From NCBI RefSeq assembly GCF_025567285.1, contig NZ_JAOQJT010000010.1, positions 1 through 64,000 on the forward strand: 64,000 bases of DNA, given 5' to 3'. The notes below the pieces were generated by a model. That model worked only from the letters and a program-made list of their open reading frames with translations, was not told where the DNA came from and made no database searches. Below, in pieces: positions 1 to 8,804 of this stretch. This stretch comes from Coprococcus aceti (lineage in GTDB: Bacteria > Bacillota > Clostridia > Lachnospirales > Lachnospiraceae). The position numbers and the translations under genes are program-made. Position 1 is the stretch's first letter. The number at the start of each line of letters is the position of its first letter.

Positions 1-131
1 ATTGGTTTGTTGGATCTTTGATATCATCTCTGATCCGACGTTCTTGAAATTCTTGTTTGGAATTTCAGGGTTGTCATGTTGTTAATTTTTCAAGGTTCTT
101 TATGTTTTCGCCTCTCAGCGACAACTTCTAT

Positions 132-160
132 ATGCTATCACATCTGAAGTTCTTTGTCAA
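132..160 (-). promoter_or_regulatory. Promoter P2 of the leftward stable-RNA leader
   Basis: TTGACA (155-160), 17-nt spacer, TAGCAT (132-137) on the minus strand. It lies about 100 nt downstream of a second, near-identical promoter unit. Confidence 0.75.
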
Positions 161-230
161 CAACTTTTTTATCTTTTTTTCAAGACCTTTTCGGTTGCTG
201 ATGTCCGACCTCTTCGGCGACAACTTCTAA

Positions 231-259
231 ATATTACCACACCGAAGTGTGTATGTCAA
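231..259 (-). promoter_or_regulatory. Promoter P1 of the leftward stable-RNA leader
   Basis: TTGACA (254-259), 17-nt spacer containing a small CACACTTCGGTGTG hairpin, TAATAT (231-236) on the minus strand. It matches the sigma-70/A consensus closely. Confidence 0.8.
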
Positions 260-354
260 CAACTTTTTTCATTTTCTTTGTCATCATATTCCAGTGACAG
301 AAGAATAAAATCGATGTTAACTTGTGCCGGTCACAACCAGCAAGTGAAACTATA

Positions 355-1050
355 CTAAATATCTCCCAATATGTCAATAACTATTTTCAAAAAAATGTTT
401 TTATCGTACAGATATGTGAGAGCCTTGCTATCGTGTACCATTTCCAGCATCTGCGAAGCCACTGAGAATGCCGACAAAAACGTTATGAGAACCATTGCGA
501 TCCATATACACAACACAGCCTGTGCAACGCCAAAAGCAAGTCCTCCTGCTTTGTCCAGTCCACCGACCACGGGGATACCCGACAGAACATGCGATAACGC
601 AAGAGCTATCAGCACGAGCAGTAGCACCACAAATATGGTTAACAGATAAGACAGTCCGTTCATTACCATATCTGTGAGATAATCCACAACATATGCCACA
701 TAGTCTCCGATCGCCTTTCCATTTATCTTGTCTCCGCCGTTACTGCGTATGTAGTTCTTCACGATCTCCGGCAGTTCTGTATGTTCTAGATAATCTTCTT
801 TCTCATAGACAGATACACTTTCACTGATATCTTCCACTCCTATGCTCTGCTCCACCTTCTGCCTCACGGTGTCTCTGAGTGGTGTATGCTGACAGAGGAA
901 CTGGTTTACATACGGATTCAGCACATTTGTCAGGATCACCGCTCCTACTATGCCCACTGCACTTACCGCACTTTTGATGAGACCTCTCCTGTATCCGATA
1001 AGGGCGCACAGAAGAATAACCGCCACAGACGCAAGCAACATCAGATTCAT
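355..1050 (-). CDS. CvpA family membrane protein
   Basis: A 231-aa integral membrane protein with four predicted membrane helices (about residues 3-20, 26-45, 130-153 and 168-195). The N-terminal 'GYRRGLI' turn between helices 1 and 2 and the Gly-rich 'PVVGGLDKAGG' ahead of helix 4 are typical of the CvpA (colicin V production) family. About 75 soluble, charged residues lie between helices 2 and 3. The start is supported by AAAGGAG eight bases before ATG. It is the last gene of a three-gene minus-strand run after the LysM and DUF5711-like genes, 18 nt from the latter. Family members are membrane proteins often linked to cell-envelope processes; the exact role here is unknown. Confidence 0.8.
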   Translation of the reverse strand: MNLMLLASVAVILLCALIGYRRGLIKSAVSAVGIVGAVILTNVLNPYVNQFLCQHTPLRDTVRQKVEQSIGVEDISESVSVYEKEDYLEHTELPEIVKNYIRSNGGDKINGKAIGDYVAYVVDYLTDMVMNGLSYLLTIFVVLLLVLIALALSHVLSGIPVVGGLDKAGGLAFGVAQAVLCIWIAMVLITFLSAFSVASQMLEMVHDSKALTYLYDKNIFLKIVIDILGDI

Positions 1051-1068
1051 ATGCGCTTCTCCTTTCTC

Positions 1069-2358
1069 TTACATGCCCTTGAGGGCAATAGTCTGCGTCT
1101 CATTTTCAAATATGACCACATACTCCTCCTCGTTTGAGTCCGGCACAACATTTACAAGATTCTTGGTGAATGAATAATTAAATTTCATACTTCCATTAAA
1201 CCTGATTATACTGCAGTCCATATCTCCCGTGACTATTATCTCCTCTTCAGTTGCATATATTTTGTCAAATGCATTGTCGTAGTCCACTTCAGCCTTCAGC
1301 GCACCCTTGTTGTCATATATATATATTTTGTATTTCGCCTTTGAGGCAGAATCCGAGACAGCAATATAACCCACGCAGGAAGAATTATAGAATACGCCCT
1401 GCATCTCCCTGGATCCGAGATCTATAACAGCTCTCTCCTCCGGTTTCTCCGTCATAGTGTATGTTCTTATATCTTTATTACCAAAGCATGCAATATTGTC
1501 ATTATCTGTAAATTTCACGATAGGATACAGTGCATCATCCACTGTATAGCTTCCCATCATACGATCAGCATTCTCATTCTGTCCAACCGAGCTAAAATTG
1601 TACATGGCTATCACAGACTGTACCTTTGTGCCCTGTATCTTCATATAACTTGTGACCAGCTTCTGTCCATCGTTCGATATGTCTATATCCATAGGGTATC
1701 CACTTTTATCTATCGTGGTCTTGAGCTCATAGATCGTGTTGCTGTCCTTATCGTATCCATTGATATAATTGCAGTCTTCTCCCACAAGTACAAGGGTGTA
1801 CACTCCCTGCTCTGCAATATCAACATTTGAGATGTCGTAAGCGAGAGTCTGACGGCTGACTTCGCCGTCAACATTAAACACATACACATCTTTACCGTTC
1901 ATATCCGCAACTATCGCGTAGTTTCCGCACACCTCTGCGTGTGGCATCTTCATCGCATAGCTCACATCCCACTTTGTCACGCCTTTTTCATCTATGTAAG
2001 ATGCACCGTCCTTGGTCACCTTCAGCACATTTCCCGCAAATACCGTGTAATCTGCTATATTGTCACCTGATGTTTCCGTCGCTGACACCACATCATACTG
2101 AGTGTATGTCTTTATCGCATTATATCTCAAAAGTGCAGTGACAAGTCCTAGCACAACCACAATTGCTGCGATAGCGAGGAGCATTTTGCCTTTTTTGCCC
2201 ATGGTACGTTTTACTTCAATGACATTATCCCTGCCATTTGCAAGGCTTTCCTCGTCCATATCATCTTCTGTCTGATTCTGAACTTCCTGTTTTTCATCGT
2301 CTCTGCCCGCAGCAATTTCCTTATCCGCAGTTTTTTTATTTTTTGTTAAAAATTTCAT
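1069..2358 (-). CDS. DUF5711-like membrane-anchored beta-propeller protein
   Basis: A 429-aa protein with an acidic, charged cytoplasmic N-terminus (1-52), one membrane helix (about 56-76) and a large extracellular part made of repeated beta-strand blocks, such as '...VCGNYAIVADMNGKDVYVF...' style segments, that resemble a PQQ/WD-like propeller. This architecture is common in Lachnospiraceae and matches what is called DUF5711; I base this on overall pattern, not on a search. The start has AGAAGGA ten bases upstream. It sits between the LysM gene (57-nt gap) and cvpA (18-nt gap) and is probably co-transcribed with both, suggesting a shared cell-envelope task. No catalytic motif is visible. Confidence 0.65.
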   Translation of the reverse strand: MKFLTKNKKTADKEIAAGRDDEKQEVQNQTEDDMDEESLANGRDNVIEVKRTMGKKGKMLLAIAAIVVVLGLVTALLRYNAIKTYTQYDVVSATETSGDNIADYTVFAGNVLKVTKDGASYIDEKGVTKWDVSYAMKMPHAEVCGNYAIVADMNGKDVYVFNVDGEVSRQTLAYDISNVDIAEQGVYTLVLVGEDCNYINGYDKDSNTIYELKTTIDKSGYPMDIDISNDGQKLVTSYMKIQGTKVQSVIAMYNFSSVGQNENADRMMGSYTVDDALYPIVKFTDNDNIACFGNKDIRTYTMTEKPEERAVIDLGSREMQGVFYNSSCVGYIAVSDSASKAKYKIYIYDNKGALKAEVDYDNAFDKIYATEEEIIVTGDMDCSIIRFNGSMKFNYSFTKNLVNVVPDSNEEEYVVIFENETQTIALKGM

Positions 2359-2415
2359 ATCCGTATTCCTTCTGTTCTTTATTCACTATAAAAAAACATG
2401 GTAATTATAGCATTT

Positions 2416-3714
2416 TTAATCTGTATAGGGAATAACCAATTTCTGGCCCTCATATATAGGTTCATCTATCTTCAGGCCATTTACCGCCGCTATACTCTCT
2501 GCGCCATCCTGCGTTCCGTACATCTTTATCGATATACTCACAAGAGTGTCCCCCGGTTCAACCACATAGATGCTCTCCGTATCCTCCGGCACAGAAGGTA
2601 TCTCTGATGTTACAGCTTCATCTGAAACACTGTCCGAAGTGTATTCCGAGCCATCCGAAGTTCCCTCCACCGAAGCACTTGTATTCTCCGCTCCTTGCGC
2701 CGCTGATATATCCTGCGATCCATTTGCTTTCTGTGCCATCTCTGTATCCTGCACACCTTCCGCATTCTGAGTTGCCTCCGTGTTCTGTGATCCCGGCGTA
2801 TTTTTTTGTGTATAGGCATCTCCGGATGCAGCTCCTCCCACTGTTTCCTCAGCACCGGCCATGGTGTCTGCACTGTTCATGAACACCTGAACCTCACCGG
2901 AGTGTTTTGCCTTTGTCAGCCTGTCCGTTATCTGCCCCACTGTATCCGGGGATATGTACCACAATGCTCCAAATGACACCGCACATACCGCAACAAAGCA
3001 CGCCGCGGTTGTACCCCAGCTCCTCTTCTTCCGGTTCTCCGTCTGTTTCCCCCTCTCTCTGAAGTTTTCAACGACCGTCTTATCCTTTATTACCACACTG
3101 TCTGTCGCAGATTCCGCAGTCTCACGCTTTCTGCTGATTATGTAGTTCTGCATTTTCTCATTTCTCACATAATATATATAGTATCCCTTTTCCCTCATAA
3201 GGGTCCCGTGATCGTAATAATAAAATGCCTCCTCACACTCCAGTGCATCCATAAGGAACAGGATCTTTCCCTCACCCGGGAAATTATCGCGGTGCAGCCT
3301 TTTCATCTGATCGTTTATCTCTGCAGAGAAACCCATTCTGGACAGGAACCATCCCACGATTGACAGGTCATCGAAGTATTTGTTTATCTCCGCATATATC
3401 CCGCTCCACTCGCTGTCACCAAATTTTATCATGGATATGTCAAATTCAAGATTCTGTGCATCCACTGCGCCGCTGACAAATATCACCTTTGTGCCATTTT
3501 CATCATATACTTTTCCGAGAAGTATGGCTCCACGGCAGTTCATATTGCCCGGCGATGCAATTCTCCTCAGATATGTCATGACATAGTCTTCTACATATAT
3601 CTTGTAATTTCCCGGGGCATTTCCCACCTGTCGTATATTCTTGGGCAGCTCATATTTCACCCTGTCGCTTGACCTCATCATCTCATTTGCTTCATCATAT
3701 ACTATCTCTATCAT
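2416..3714 (-). CDS. LysM-domain membrane protein with an MPN-like cytoplasmic domain
   Basis: 432 aa in four parts: a cytoplasmic domain (1-200), a membrane helix (about 234-254), a Ser/Thr/Glu/Ala-rich linker (about 270-380) and one C-terminal LysM module (about 383-432, 'VVEPGDTLVSIS...KMYG'), which should bind peptidoglycan. The cytoplasmic part has the layout of a JAB1/MPN fold: 'GAILLGKVY' (62-70), then 'VGWFLSRMGF' (120-129), where catalytic JAMM enzymes have VGWYHSHPGF. Both metal-binding His are Leu124 and Arg126, so it is probably not a protease. The MPN match is my own motif comparison. RBS AGGAGG lies eight bases before ATG. First gene of the run with the DUF5711-like gene and cvpA. 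Confidence 0.75.
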   Translation of the reverse strand: MIEIVYDEANEMMRSSDRVKYELPKNIRQVGNAPGNYKIYVEDYVMTYLRRIASPGNMNCRGAILLGKVYDENGTKVIFVSGAVDAQNLEFDISMIKFGDSEWSGIYAEINKYFDDLSIVGWFLSRMGFSAEINDQMKRLHRDNFPGEGKILFLMDALECEEAFYYYDHGTLMREKGYYIYYVRNEKMQNYIISRKRETAESATDSVVIKDKTVVENFRERGKQTENRKKRSWGTTAACFVAVCAVSFGALWYISPDTVGQITDRLTKAKHSGEVQVFMNSADTMAGAEETVGGAASGDAYTQKNTPGSQNTEATQNAEGVQDTEMAQKANGSQDISAAQGAENTSASVEGTSDGSEYTSDSVSDEAVTSEIPSVPEDTESIYVVEPGDTLVSISIKMYGTQDGAESIAAVNGLKIDEPIYEGQKLVIPYTD

Positions 3715-3963
3715 TCACCCGACCTCCTATACTCTTAAGCATCAGCCCTTACAGCTCCGCCAACGATGCATGAATAATACCATGTTGACAAGACGCTTTT
3801 TTAGGAAATCATGTCATTTGATGTGTGTAACTGCGCCCTATATTCCAGCCTATTACGACCTATATCTACAGGATCACGTAAATGAGCGCTTTATGAATCT
3901 ATTGTGTAAACTTTGATAATCTTGGAAATACTCTATACTATAAAACACAGGCAGGGTATTGAT

Positions 3964-4515
3964 ATGATAAAAAAGAAGCAGCGACAAACAGAATATTTTA
4001 ATCCAAATGACATTCTTGCCTGCCGTGCGCTTTCAACCAGAATATCGGATTTTCTGGCAGACAGCGGGCAACCTTCTGACAGCACCGTGGTTTTATGCAT
4101 AGGAACCGACCGCGCTACCGGTGATGCTCTCGGCCCTCTGACAGGCAGCTTTCTGACAGAGCACAACTGTCCTTTCAAAGTATACGGAACGTTAAAAGCT
4201 CCGGTCCACGCCCTCAATCTGCGCGATACCATACACCATATATACGACCATTTTGTCTCCCCCGCCATCATCGCCGTCGACGCATCCCTTGGACGTCCTT
4301 CAGATGTAGGTATGATCACGCTCTCTAACGCCCCCCTGTACCCCGGAATCGGTGTAAATAAAAAACTCCCGGCGATAGGAGATATCTCCATCACCGGGAT
4401 TGTAAATCTGTCTGGAAAGCCAGGTATGAGTCTTCTTCAGAGCACCAGGCTGTATACCGTCAGCAATATGGCACGCTTCATCTCTGACGCCATACTGTCA
4501 TCATCGACACACTGA
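3964..4515 (+). CDS. yyaC: YyaC-type spore protein (GPR-like peptidase family)
   Basis: 183 aa from the ATG at 3964; an upstream in-frame ATG at 3913 lacks a ribosome site, whereas GCAGGG precedes this one. The protein carries 'CIGTDRATGDALGPL' near residue 45 and 'AVDASLG' near residue 100, the hallmark blocks of the YyaC family, which is related in fold to the germination protease GPR and is restricted to endospore formers. Expected role: sporulation or spore maturation, exact substrate not established. It is monocistronic and faces the 4516-5628 gene tail to tail with no gap, so each stop abuts the other. Confidence 0.85.
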   Translation: MIKKKQRQTEYFNPNDILACRALSTRISDFLADSGQPSDSTVVLCIGTDRATGDALGPLTGSFLTEHNCPFKVYGTLKAPVHALNLRDTIHHIYDHFVSPAIIAVDASLGRPSDVGMITLSNAPLYPGIGVNKKLPAIGDISITGIVNLSGKPGMSLLQSTRLYTVSNMARFISDAILSSSTH

Positions 4516-5628
4516 CTAGCTCTCTCCCTTATAAACCTCTATGGCGCCTGACACTGTGCTTGCCGTGCCCTCCTCCATGATCGATATAAGATCAGAGAGT
4601 TTCTCTTCTGTGAGCAGATCTTTGCCAAGGAATGTGACATAGCTGTCAGTCAGATGGCTCTGCATATCAGCAAGCTGTGACTCCATGGCATTGATCTTTT
4701 CCTCGAGCTGCTTCAGATCCGCCTTAAGTGCGTCGATCTTCGGCTGCCGTCTTCCTGTTATCTCATCAGTTATAACCTGTTTTGTATCATTCTCAAATAC
4801 TTTTATCGCCTCAAGCTTGCGATTGCTTATATCCTCGCGCTCCGCCTCAAGCTCGCTGAGCTTTTCATCATATTTGCCAAGATTATATACACTCTCATCC
4901 TTGTCTCTTGTTATCGAGTTTCTGATGATCCTTATCTGCTTGTTGTTGGCGCGGACCTTGTTTCTTATCCGCCTGCCCTCATTGACGATCTCAAGATTCT
5001 TTACCTTGGCAAGATTGAACACTATGAAATATATGATAAATTCTGCTATGACAATCGCCTGACTGATCACCACATACGTCAAAGTGTGAACTCCGGTCTG
5101 GTATATGGTGTATGAAAGCGCCACGCATACAATCGCCGGTATACATCCGCAGAACAGGAGTATAAGCAGTATAAGCTTAAACACGTCGCCTGCTCCGCAC
5201 GGAGCGAACATACAGTAGAAAAAGCCCGTATTGCAGAAGCCCGATACATTGTTCTGCTTAAACAGCTCCTTTGCCTTGAGTCTGAGCTGTCTGTTGCTCT
5301 CGTTGAGGGAGGCCGTCTCGCTCTCTATTCGGTTGCCCATACGCTCCGTCTTCTTCTTATCTTTTTTTGACTGAAGCTGCCTTATCTTGGCTCCGTTCGC
5401 CGAAAGCTGCTGGTCGTATCCATCCTCTATCTCATTCTTTCTGTTTTTCAAGGTTGAACTGATCTCATCAGAAAGGCCCTTTTCCTCCTGTGAGATACTC
5501 CTGCTGGTCTTTCTCTGTGCCGTTCTCACCTGTTCAAGGTTGTCCTGCACATCATCGATAGCCACCACCAGCTCCCTTGCCTTTATAAGATATTCCTGAT
5601 TCTCCTGGAAAACATTCTCCGATCCCAT
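4516..5628 (-). CDS. Coiled-coil protein with two central membrane helices, function unknown
   Basis: 370 aa from the ATG at 5628, chosen because AAGGAGG sits five bases upstream; an earlier in-frame ATG at 5661 has none. The N-terminal about 115 residues and the C-terminal about 150 residues are rich in Lys, Glu, Gln and Arg with heptad-like spacing, i.e. coiled coils. Between them are two hydrophobic helices (about 145-170 and 180-205), with a Cys-containing stretch 'CNTGFFYCMFAPCGAG' just before. This predicts a membrane hairpin with two cytoplasmic coiled-coil arms. I do not recognise the family. No operon partner is apparent. Confidence 0.7.
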   Translation of the reverse strand: MGSENVFQENQEYLIKARELVVAIDDVQDNLEQVRTAQRKTSRSISQEEKGLSDEISSTLKNRKNEIEDGYDQQLSANGAKIRQLQSKKDKKKTERMGNRIESETASLNESNRQLRLKAKELFKQNNVSGFCNTGFFYCMFAPCGAGDVFKLILLILLFCGCIPAIVCVALSYTIYQTGVHTLTYVVISQAIVIAEFIIYFIVFNLAKVKNLEIVNEGRRIRNKVRANNKQIRIIRNSITRDKDESVYNLGKYDEKLSELEAEREDISNRKLEAIKVFENDTKQVITDEITGRRQPKIDALKADLKQLEEKINAMESQLADMQSHLTDSYVTFLGKDLLTEEKLSDLISIMEEGTASTVSGAIEVYKGES

Positions 5629-5923
5629 ACAGTCCTCCTTATGTCTCTTATAATAGTGCATATCAAGTTTATAATATCAAATCGCCTACTAATTAACAAC
5701 ATAATTTTGCAATTTCTGACACATCTGACACATTTCGGATTATATTCTGAAAATACTTTCTTATCATGCACCCGGTCACTATTATTTCACAGTAATTTAA
5801 TTGAACTCATACTGATTATATTTTATAATTATTACATATGGGCGATAAGCAATATTTATGGTATTTATCATTTACAGAATGGGGCTGTAAAATTACAAAT
5901 TATATATGACAAGGAGAAGAGGC

Positions 5924-6337
5924 ATGAACATTTTATTTTTTCTTACACCTAAGAGCGATGTAGCATATATTGAGGACAGTTTTTCACTCAGACAGATACT
6001 TGAGAAGATGGAGATACACAGATATTCTGCAATACCGATACTATCCAACACCGGTGAATATGTCGGCACCATAACGGAGGGCGACATTCTCTGGTACTGC
6101 AAGCGCAATTCGATGAACGCGCTCAAAACCGCAGAGAGCATCTTCCTTAATGATATTCCAAAGAAATTCGAGTACGCCTCCGTATCCATCAGTTCCAACA
6201 TGGAGGATCTCATAGCCAGAGCCATGGTCCAGAATTTTGTTCCGGTGGTTGACGATCAGAACAAGTTCATCGGCATAGTTACACGAAAGGATATCATCGG
6301 TTACTGCTATAAGAAACTTAAGACCAGCGAATCATAA
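5924..6337 (+). CDS. Paired CBS-domain protein
   Basis: 137 aa from the ATG at 5924 (AAGGAG seven to eight bases upstream; the in-frame ATG at 5906 has no such site). Two CBS motifs fill the protein: 'SAIPILSNTGEYVGTITEGDI' -like block at about 32-52 and 'VPVVDDQNKFIGIVTRKDI' at about 110-128. Stand-alone CBS pairs bind adenine nucleotides; some in Firmicutes (DarB/CbpB) bind c-di-AMP and act on Rel. Whether this one does so cannot be read from sequence. Monocistronic, ending in a bidirectional terminator shared with leuA. Confidence 0.85.
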   Translation: MNILFFLTPKSDVAYIEDSFSLRQILEKMEIHRYSAIPILSNTGEYVGTITEGDILWYCKRNSMNALKTAESIFLNDIPKKFEYASVSISSNMEDLIARAMVQNFVPVVDDQNKFIGIVTRKDIIGYCYKKLKTSES

Positions 6338-6384
6338 AAAACACCCGGATATGTAAGCATTTCGCCTGCACATCCGGGTATTTT
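6336..6384. terminator. Bidirectional terminator between the CBS gene and leuA
   Basis: Inverted repeat ACCCGGAT (6343-6350) / ATCCGGGT (6372-6379) flanked by A-run on the left and T-run on the right, so it can end both converging transcripts. Confidence 0.8.
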
Positions 6385-6421
6385 AATGTAATTCAATATA
6401 TCTTAATCCCTAATTTAATAT

Positions 6422-8086
6422 CTAATTGAGATCTCCCGTTCTGTTGACGGCGCTCACGAGTGCATGTACAGATGCGTCTATGATATCGTTCTTTATTCCT
6501 GCGCCCCATGTAACCTTACCATCGACAGTCTCGACTCCGACATAGGCAACTGCCTGTGAGTTTGAGCCAGTCTGGAGTGAATGCTCCTCGTAGCATACGA
6601 CCTTGAACTGTATGTCAAAGTGCTTCTTTATAGCGTTGCTCACGGCATCCAGACGTCCATTTCCCTTGCCGTGGTAAACCTTCTTCACACCGTTCTTCAG
6701 AATAGTTATCTCTGTGGATATTCCATCTCCCTGTACGAAGTGATTCTCAAGCATCTTGATAGGGCCATCTATATTGACATATGTATTCTGGAATATATCC
6801 AATACTTCCTTTGGACTGAGCTCCTTGTGCTCCTTATCTGACACATCCTTTACTGTGTAGCCCAGATCCTCTCTGAACTTTGCAGGAAGGTCAAAGCCGT
6901 ACTTTGTCTGGAGGATGAATCCAATTCCACCCTTTCCTGACTGGCTGTTTATTCTAATAACATCGCCATCATACTTTCTTCCGATATCCTCAGGGTTAAG
7001 CGGCAGATATGGACAGGTCCACATTCCGTCACCTTGCTCTTTTCTGAACTTCATTCCCTTGGCAATGGCATCCTGATGTGAGCCTGAGAATGCGGCAAAT
7101 ACAAGCTTTCCTGTATATGGTGAACGCTCGTAAACCTTCATTCCTGTAACTCTCTCATACATCTCTGTGAGCGATGGTATATCGCTGAGATCTATCTCAG
7201 GGTCAACTCCATGGGTGAACATGTTCATGCAGAGTGTGATCACGTCCACATTTCCTGTTCTCTCACCATTTCCAAATAATGTTCCCTCTATTCTGTCTGC
7301 GCCGGCAAGGATACCAAGCTCTGCATCTGCCACTCCACAGCCTCTGTCATTATGAGGATGAAGTGACAGGATAATATTCTCCCTGTCGTGGAGGTTCTTG
7401 CTCATATACTCTATCTGGCTTGCGTAAACATGCGGAAGTGACATCTCGACTGTTGCAGGGAGGTTGATTATAACCTTTCTGTCCGGTGTCGGCTTCCATA
7501 CATCGATAACTGCGTTGCAGACCTCAAGTGCATAGTCAACCTCTGTTCCGGTGAAGCTCTCCGGTGAATACTCAAAACGATATGGAACGCCGTACTCATC
7601 AGCCATCTTGTTGAGCAGCTCTGCTCCATCCACTGCTATCTTAAGTATCTCTTCCTTTGACTTTCTGAACACCTGCTGTCTCTGGGCAAATGATGTTGAA
7701 TTGTACAGATGTACGATCACGTTCTTTGCACCCTCTATAGCCTTAAATGTCTTCTCTATGATATGTGGTCTTGCCTGTGTAAGTACCTGTATCGTGACAT
7801 CATCAGGTATGAGATCCTGCTCTATAAGTGTTCGGCAGAACTCGTACTCAGTCTCGGACGCTGCAGGAAATCCGATCTCTATCTCCTTGAAACCGATCCT
7901 GACAAGCTCCTTGAAAAATTCCAGCTTCTCATCAAGGCTCATAGGTACGATCAGGGCCTGATTACCGTCTCTCAGATCCACGCTGCACCAGATAGGTGCT
8001 TTGTCAATATACTCCTTGTTTACCCAGTCTGTGCACTGTACCGGCGGCATGTAATAGCCACGCTTGTAATTCTGATAATTCTTCAT
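6422..8086 (-). CDS. leuA: 2-isopropylmalate synthase (long, yeast-type form)
   Basis: 554 aa. Condenses acetyl-CoA with 2-ketoisovalerate, the first step of leucine synthesis. The HMGL-like TIM barrel begins with 'DLRDGNQAL' (about 37-45; Arg and Asp of the active site) and contains the metal-binding 'HPHNDRG' motif near residue 243; the C-terminal about 130 residues form the LeuA allosteric domain that binds leucine. Length near 555 aa and the N-terminal extension 'YKRGYYMPPVQCTDWVNKEYI' -like region fit the TIGR00970 (yeast/actinobacterial) type. AGGAGG eight bases before ATG. Controlled by a T-box leader. No leuBCD are adjacent, so the rest of the pathway is elsewhere. Confidence 0.95.
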   Translation of the reverse strand: MKNYQNYKRGYYMPPVQCTDWVNKEYIDKAPIWCSVDLRDGNQALIVPMSLDEKLEFFKELVRIGFKEIEIGFPAASETEYEFCRTLIEQDLIPDDVTIQVLTQARPHIIEKTFKAIEGAKNVIVHLYNSTSFAQRQQVFRKSKEEILKIAVDGAELLNKMADEYGVPYRFEYSPESFTGTEVDYALEVCNAVIDVWKPTPDRKVIINLPATVEMSLPHVYASQIEYMSKNLHDRENIILSLHPHNDRGCGVADAELGILAGADRIEGTLFGNGERTGNVDVITLCMNMFTHGVDPEIDLSDIPSLTEMYERVTGMKVYERSPYTGKLVFAAFSGSHQDAIAKGMKFRKEQGDGMWTCPYLPLNPEDIGRKYDGDVIRINSQSGKGGIGFILQTKYGFDLPAKFREDLGYTVKDVSDKEHKELSPKEVLDIFQNTYVNIDGPIKMLENHFVQGDGISTEITILKNGVKKVYHGKGNGRLDAVSNAIKKHFDIQFKVVCYEEHSLQTGSNSQAVAYVGVETVDGKVTWGAGIKNDIIDASVHALVSAVNRTGDLN

Positions 8087-8104
8087 TGATATAACCTCCT
8101 ACTT

Positions 8105-8405
8105 AAGCAAAAAAAAACTCACATCTCCTAATCACTATAGAGACGTAAGTTACGCGGTACCACTCTATTTCATACAATAATGTATGCTCTCATCGCAGAT
8201 ACAGATGAACGATATACTTACCGCCGTCTTATACCCTCCTGCTGTAACGGTCAGGCTCCGTCCCTTCCTACTTCACACGATCATCTGACGTGCCATTCAG
8301 CGGGCTGCTCCAAGGCGAGTTCAAACCCTATCGATCACCGCCTCACACCAACCGGCGGTTCTCTGAACATCTCCAGAATTCTACTGCTCCTCTTCATCGC
8401 ATTAT
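8105..8405 (-). promoter_or_regulatory. T-box leader (leucine) of leuA
   Basis: Minus-strand leader between promoter and leuA. The T-box core AGAGTGGTACCGCG is at 8153-8166, followed by a terminator stem CTTACGTCTC / GAGATGTGAG (8140-8149 with 8118-8127) and nine Ts (8109-8117). Stem I contains 'GAACTCGCCTTGGAG'; the specifier codon there is CUC (8317-8319), i.e. leucine, consistent with the downstream gene. Uncharged tRNA-Leu should favour the antiterminator and let leuA be transcribed. Specifier placement is by analogy with known T-boxes; the T-box core and terminator are directly visible. Confidence 0.93.
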
Positions 8406-8413
8406 CTAGGCTG

Positions 8414-8443
8414 ACTCTAACACATACAAGTGTCAGATGTCAA
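8414..8443 (-). promoter_or_regulatory. Promoter of the T-box/leuA transcript
   Basis: TTGACA at 8438-8443, 18-nt spacer, TAGAGT at 8414-8419 on the minus strand, placing the transcript start just before the T-box stem I. Confidence 0.7.
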
Positions 8444-8479
8444 CCCCTTTTAGCTATAATCCTATATATATTAACAGTT

Positions 8480-8635
8480 CTACCAGACAATAAATCTCTT
8501 GTTCTTGAGAGATCTTCCGCCTGCTGTAAGCATCAGTATACCCACTACAAGACCAGTAACTATCGTTATAACCCCAAGTGCTATGTTGAGTGCTCCAACC
8601 TGCTTCATAGTCTTATATGCTTTCTCCATACTCAT
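8480..8635 (-). CDS. Small single-span membrane protein
   Basis: 51 aa from the ATG at 8635, preceded by AAAGGAG at normal spacing; a longer in-frame start at 8662 lacks this. The protein has a basic/polar N-terminus, one or two tightly packed hydrophobic segments (about 13-41, with 'GVITIVTGLVVGILML') and a positively charged tail. It lies immediately upstream of the leuA promoter on the same strand and is transcribed separately. No recognised family; the clean ribosome site and composition argue that it is real. Confidence 0.6.
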   Translation of the reverse strand: MSMEKAYKTMKQVGALNIALGVITIVTGLVVGILMLTAGGRSLKNKRFIVW

Positions 8636-8804
8636 ATGCTCCTTTCTATAAGTCTTTATCAATTCTCAGATATAGTAAGTATATCATGTGATATTGCTTC
8701 TTACAACTTAAAACTTGAATTAGTTTATTTTACTTTGCACCCCGCCCGTGATAAAATAACTGTGTTTCGGATCATTATATTTGTATACAAAAAGGAGTAT
8801 CAAT

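Larger units (their letters stand above)
1..330 (-). promoter_or_regulatory. Leader and tandem promoters, probably of an rRNA operon lying left of the window
   Basis: On the minus strand there are two promoters with consensus -35 boxes. The upstream one has TTGACA at 254-259 and TAATAT at 231-236; the downstream one has TTGACA at 155-160 and TAGCAT at 132-137. Both spacers are 17 nt. The two units share flanking sequence (AAAAAAGTTG before TTGACA, AGAAGTTGTCGC after the -10), so they look like a duplicated strong promoter. The transcript runs leftward through a stretch with the 'ACCTTGAAAAATTAAC' signature seen just before 16S rRNA genes in many Firmicutes. The rRNA itself is not in view, so the identity is inference; a tRNA cluster is the alternative. 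The short 355-nt stretch before cvpA holds no gene. Confidence 0.7.

Noticed and set aside
355..1177. Plus-strand open frames opposite cvpA and the DUF5711-like gene
   Set aside because: Low-complexity translations without ribosome sites, overlapping well-supported minus-strand genes; treated as shadows.
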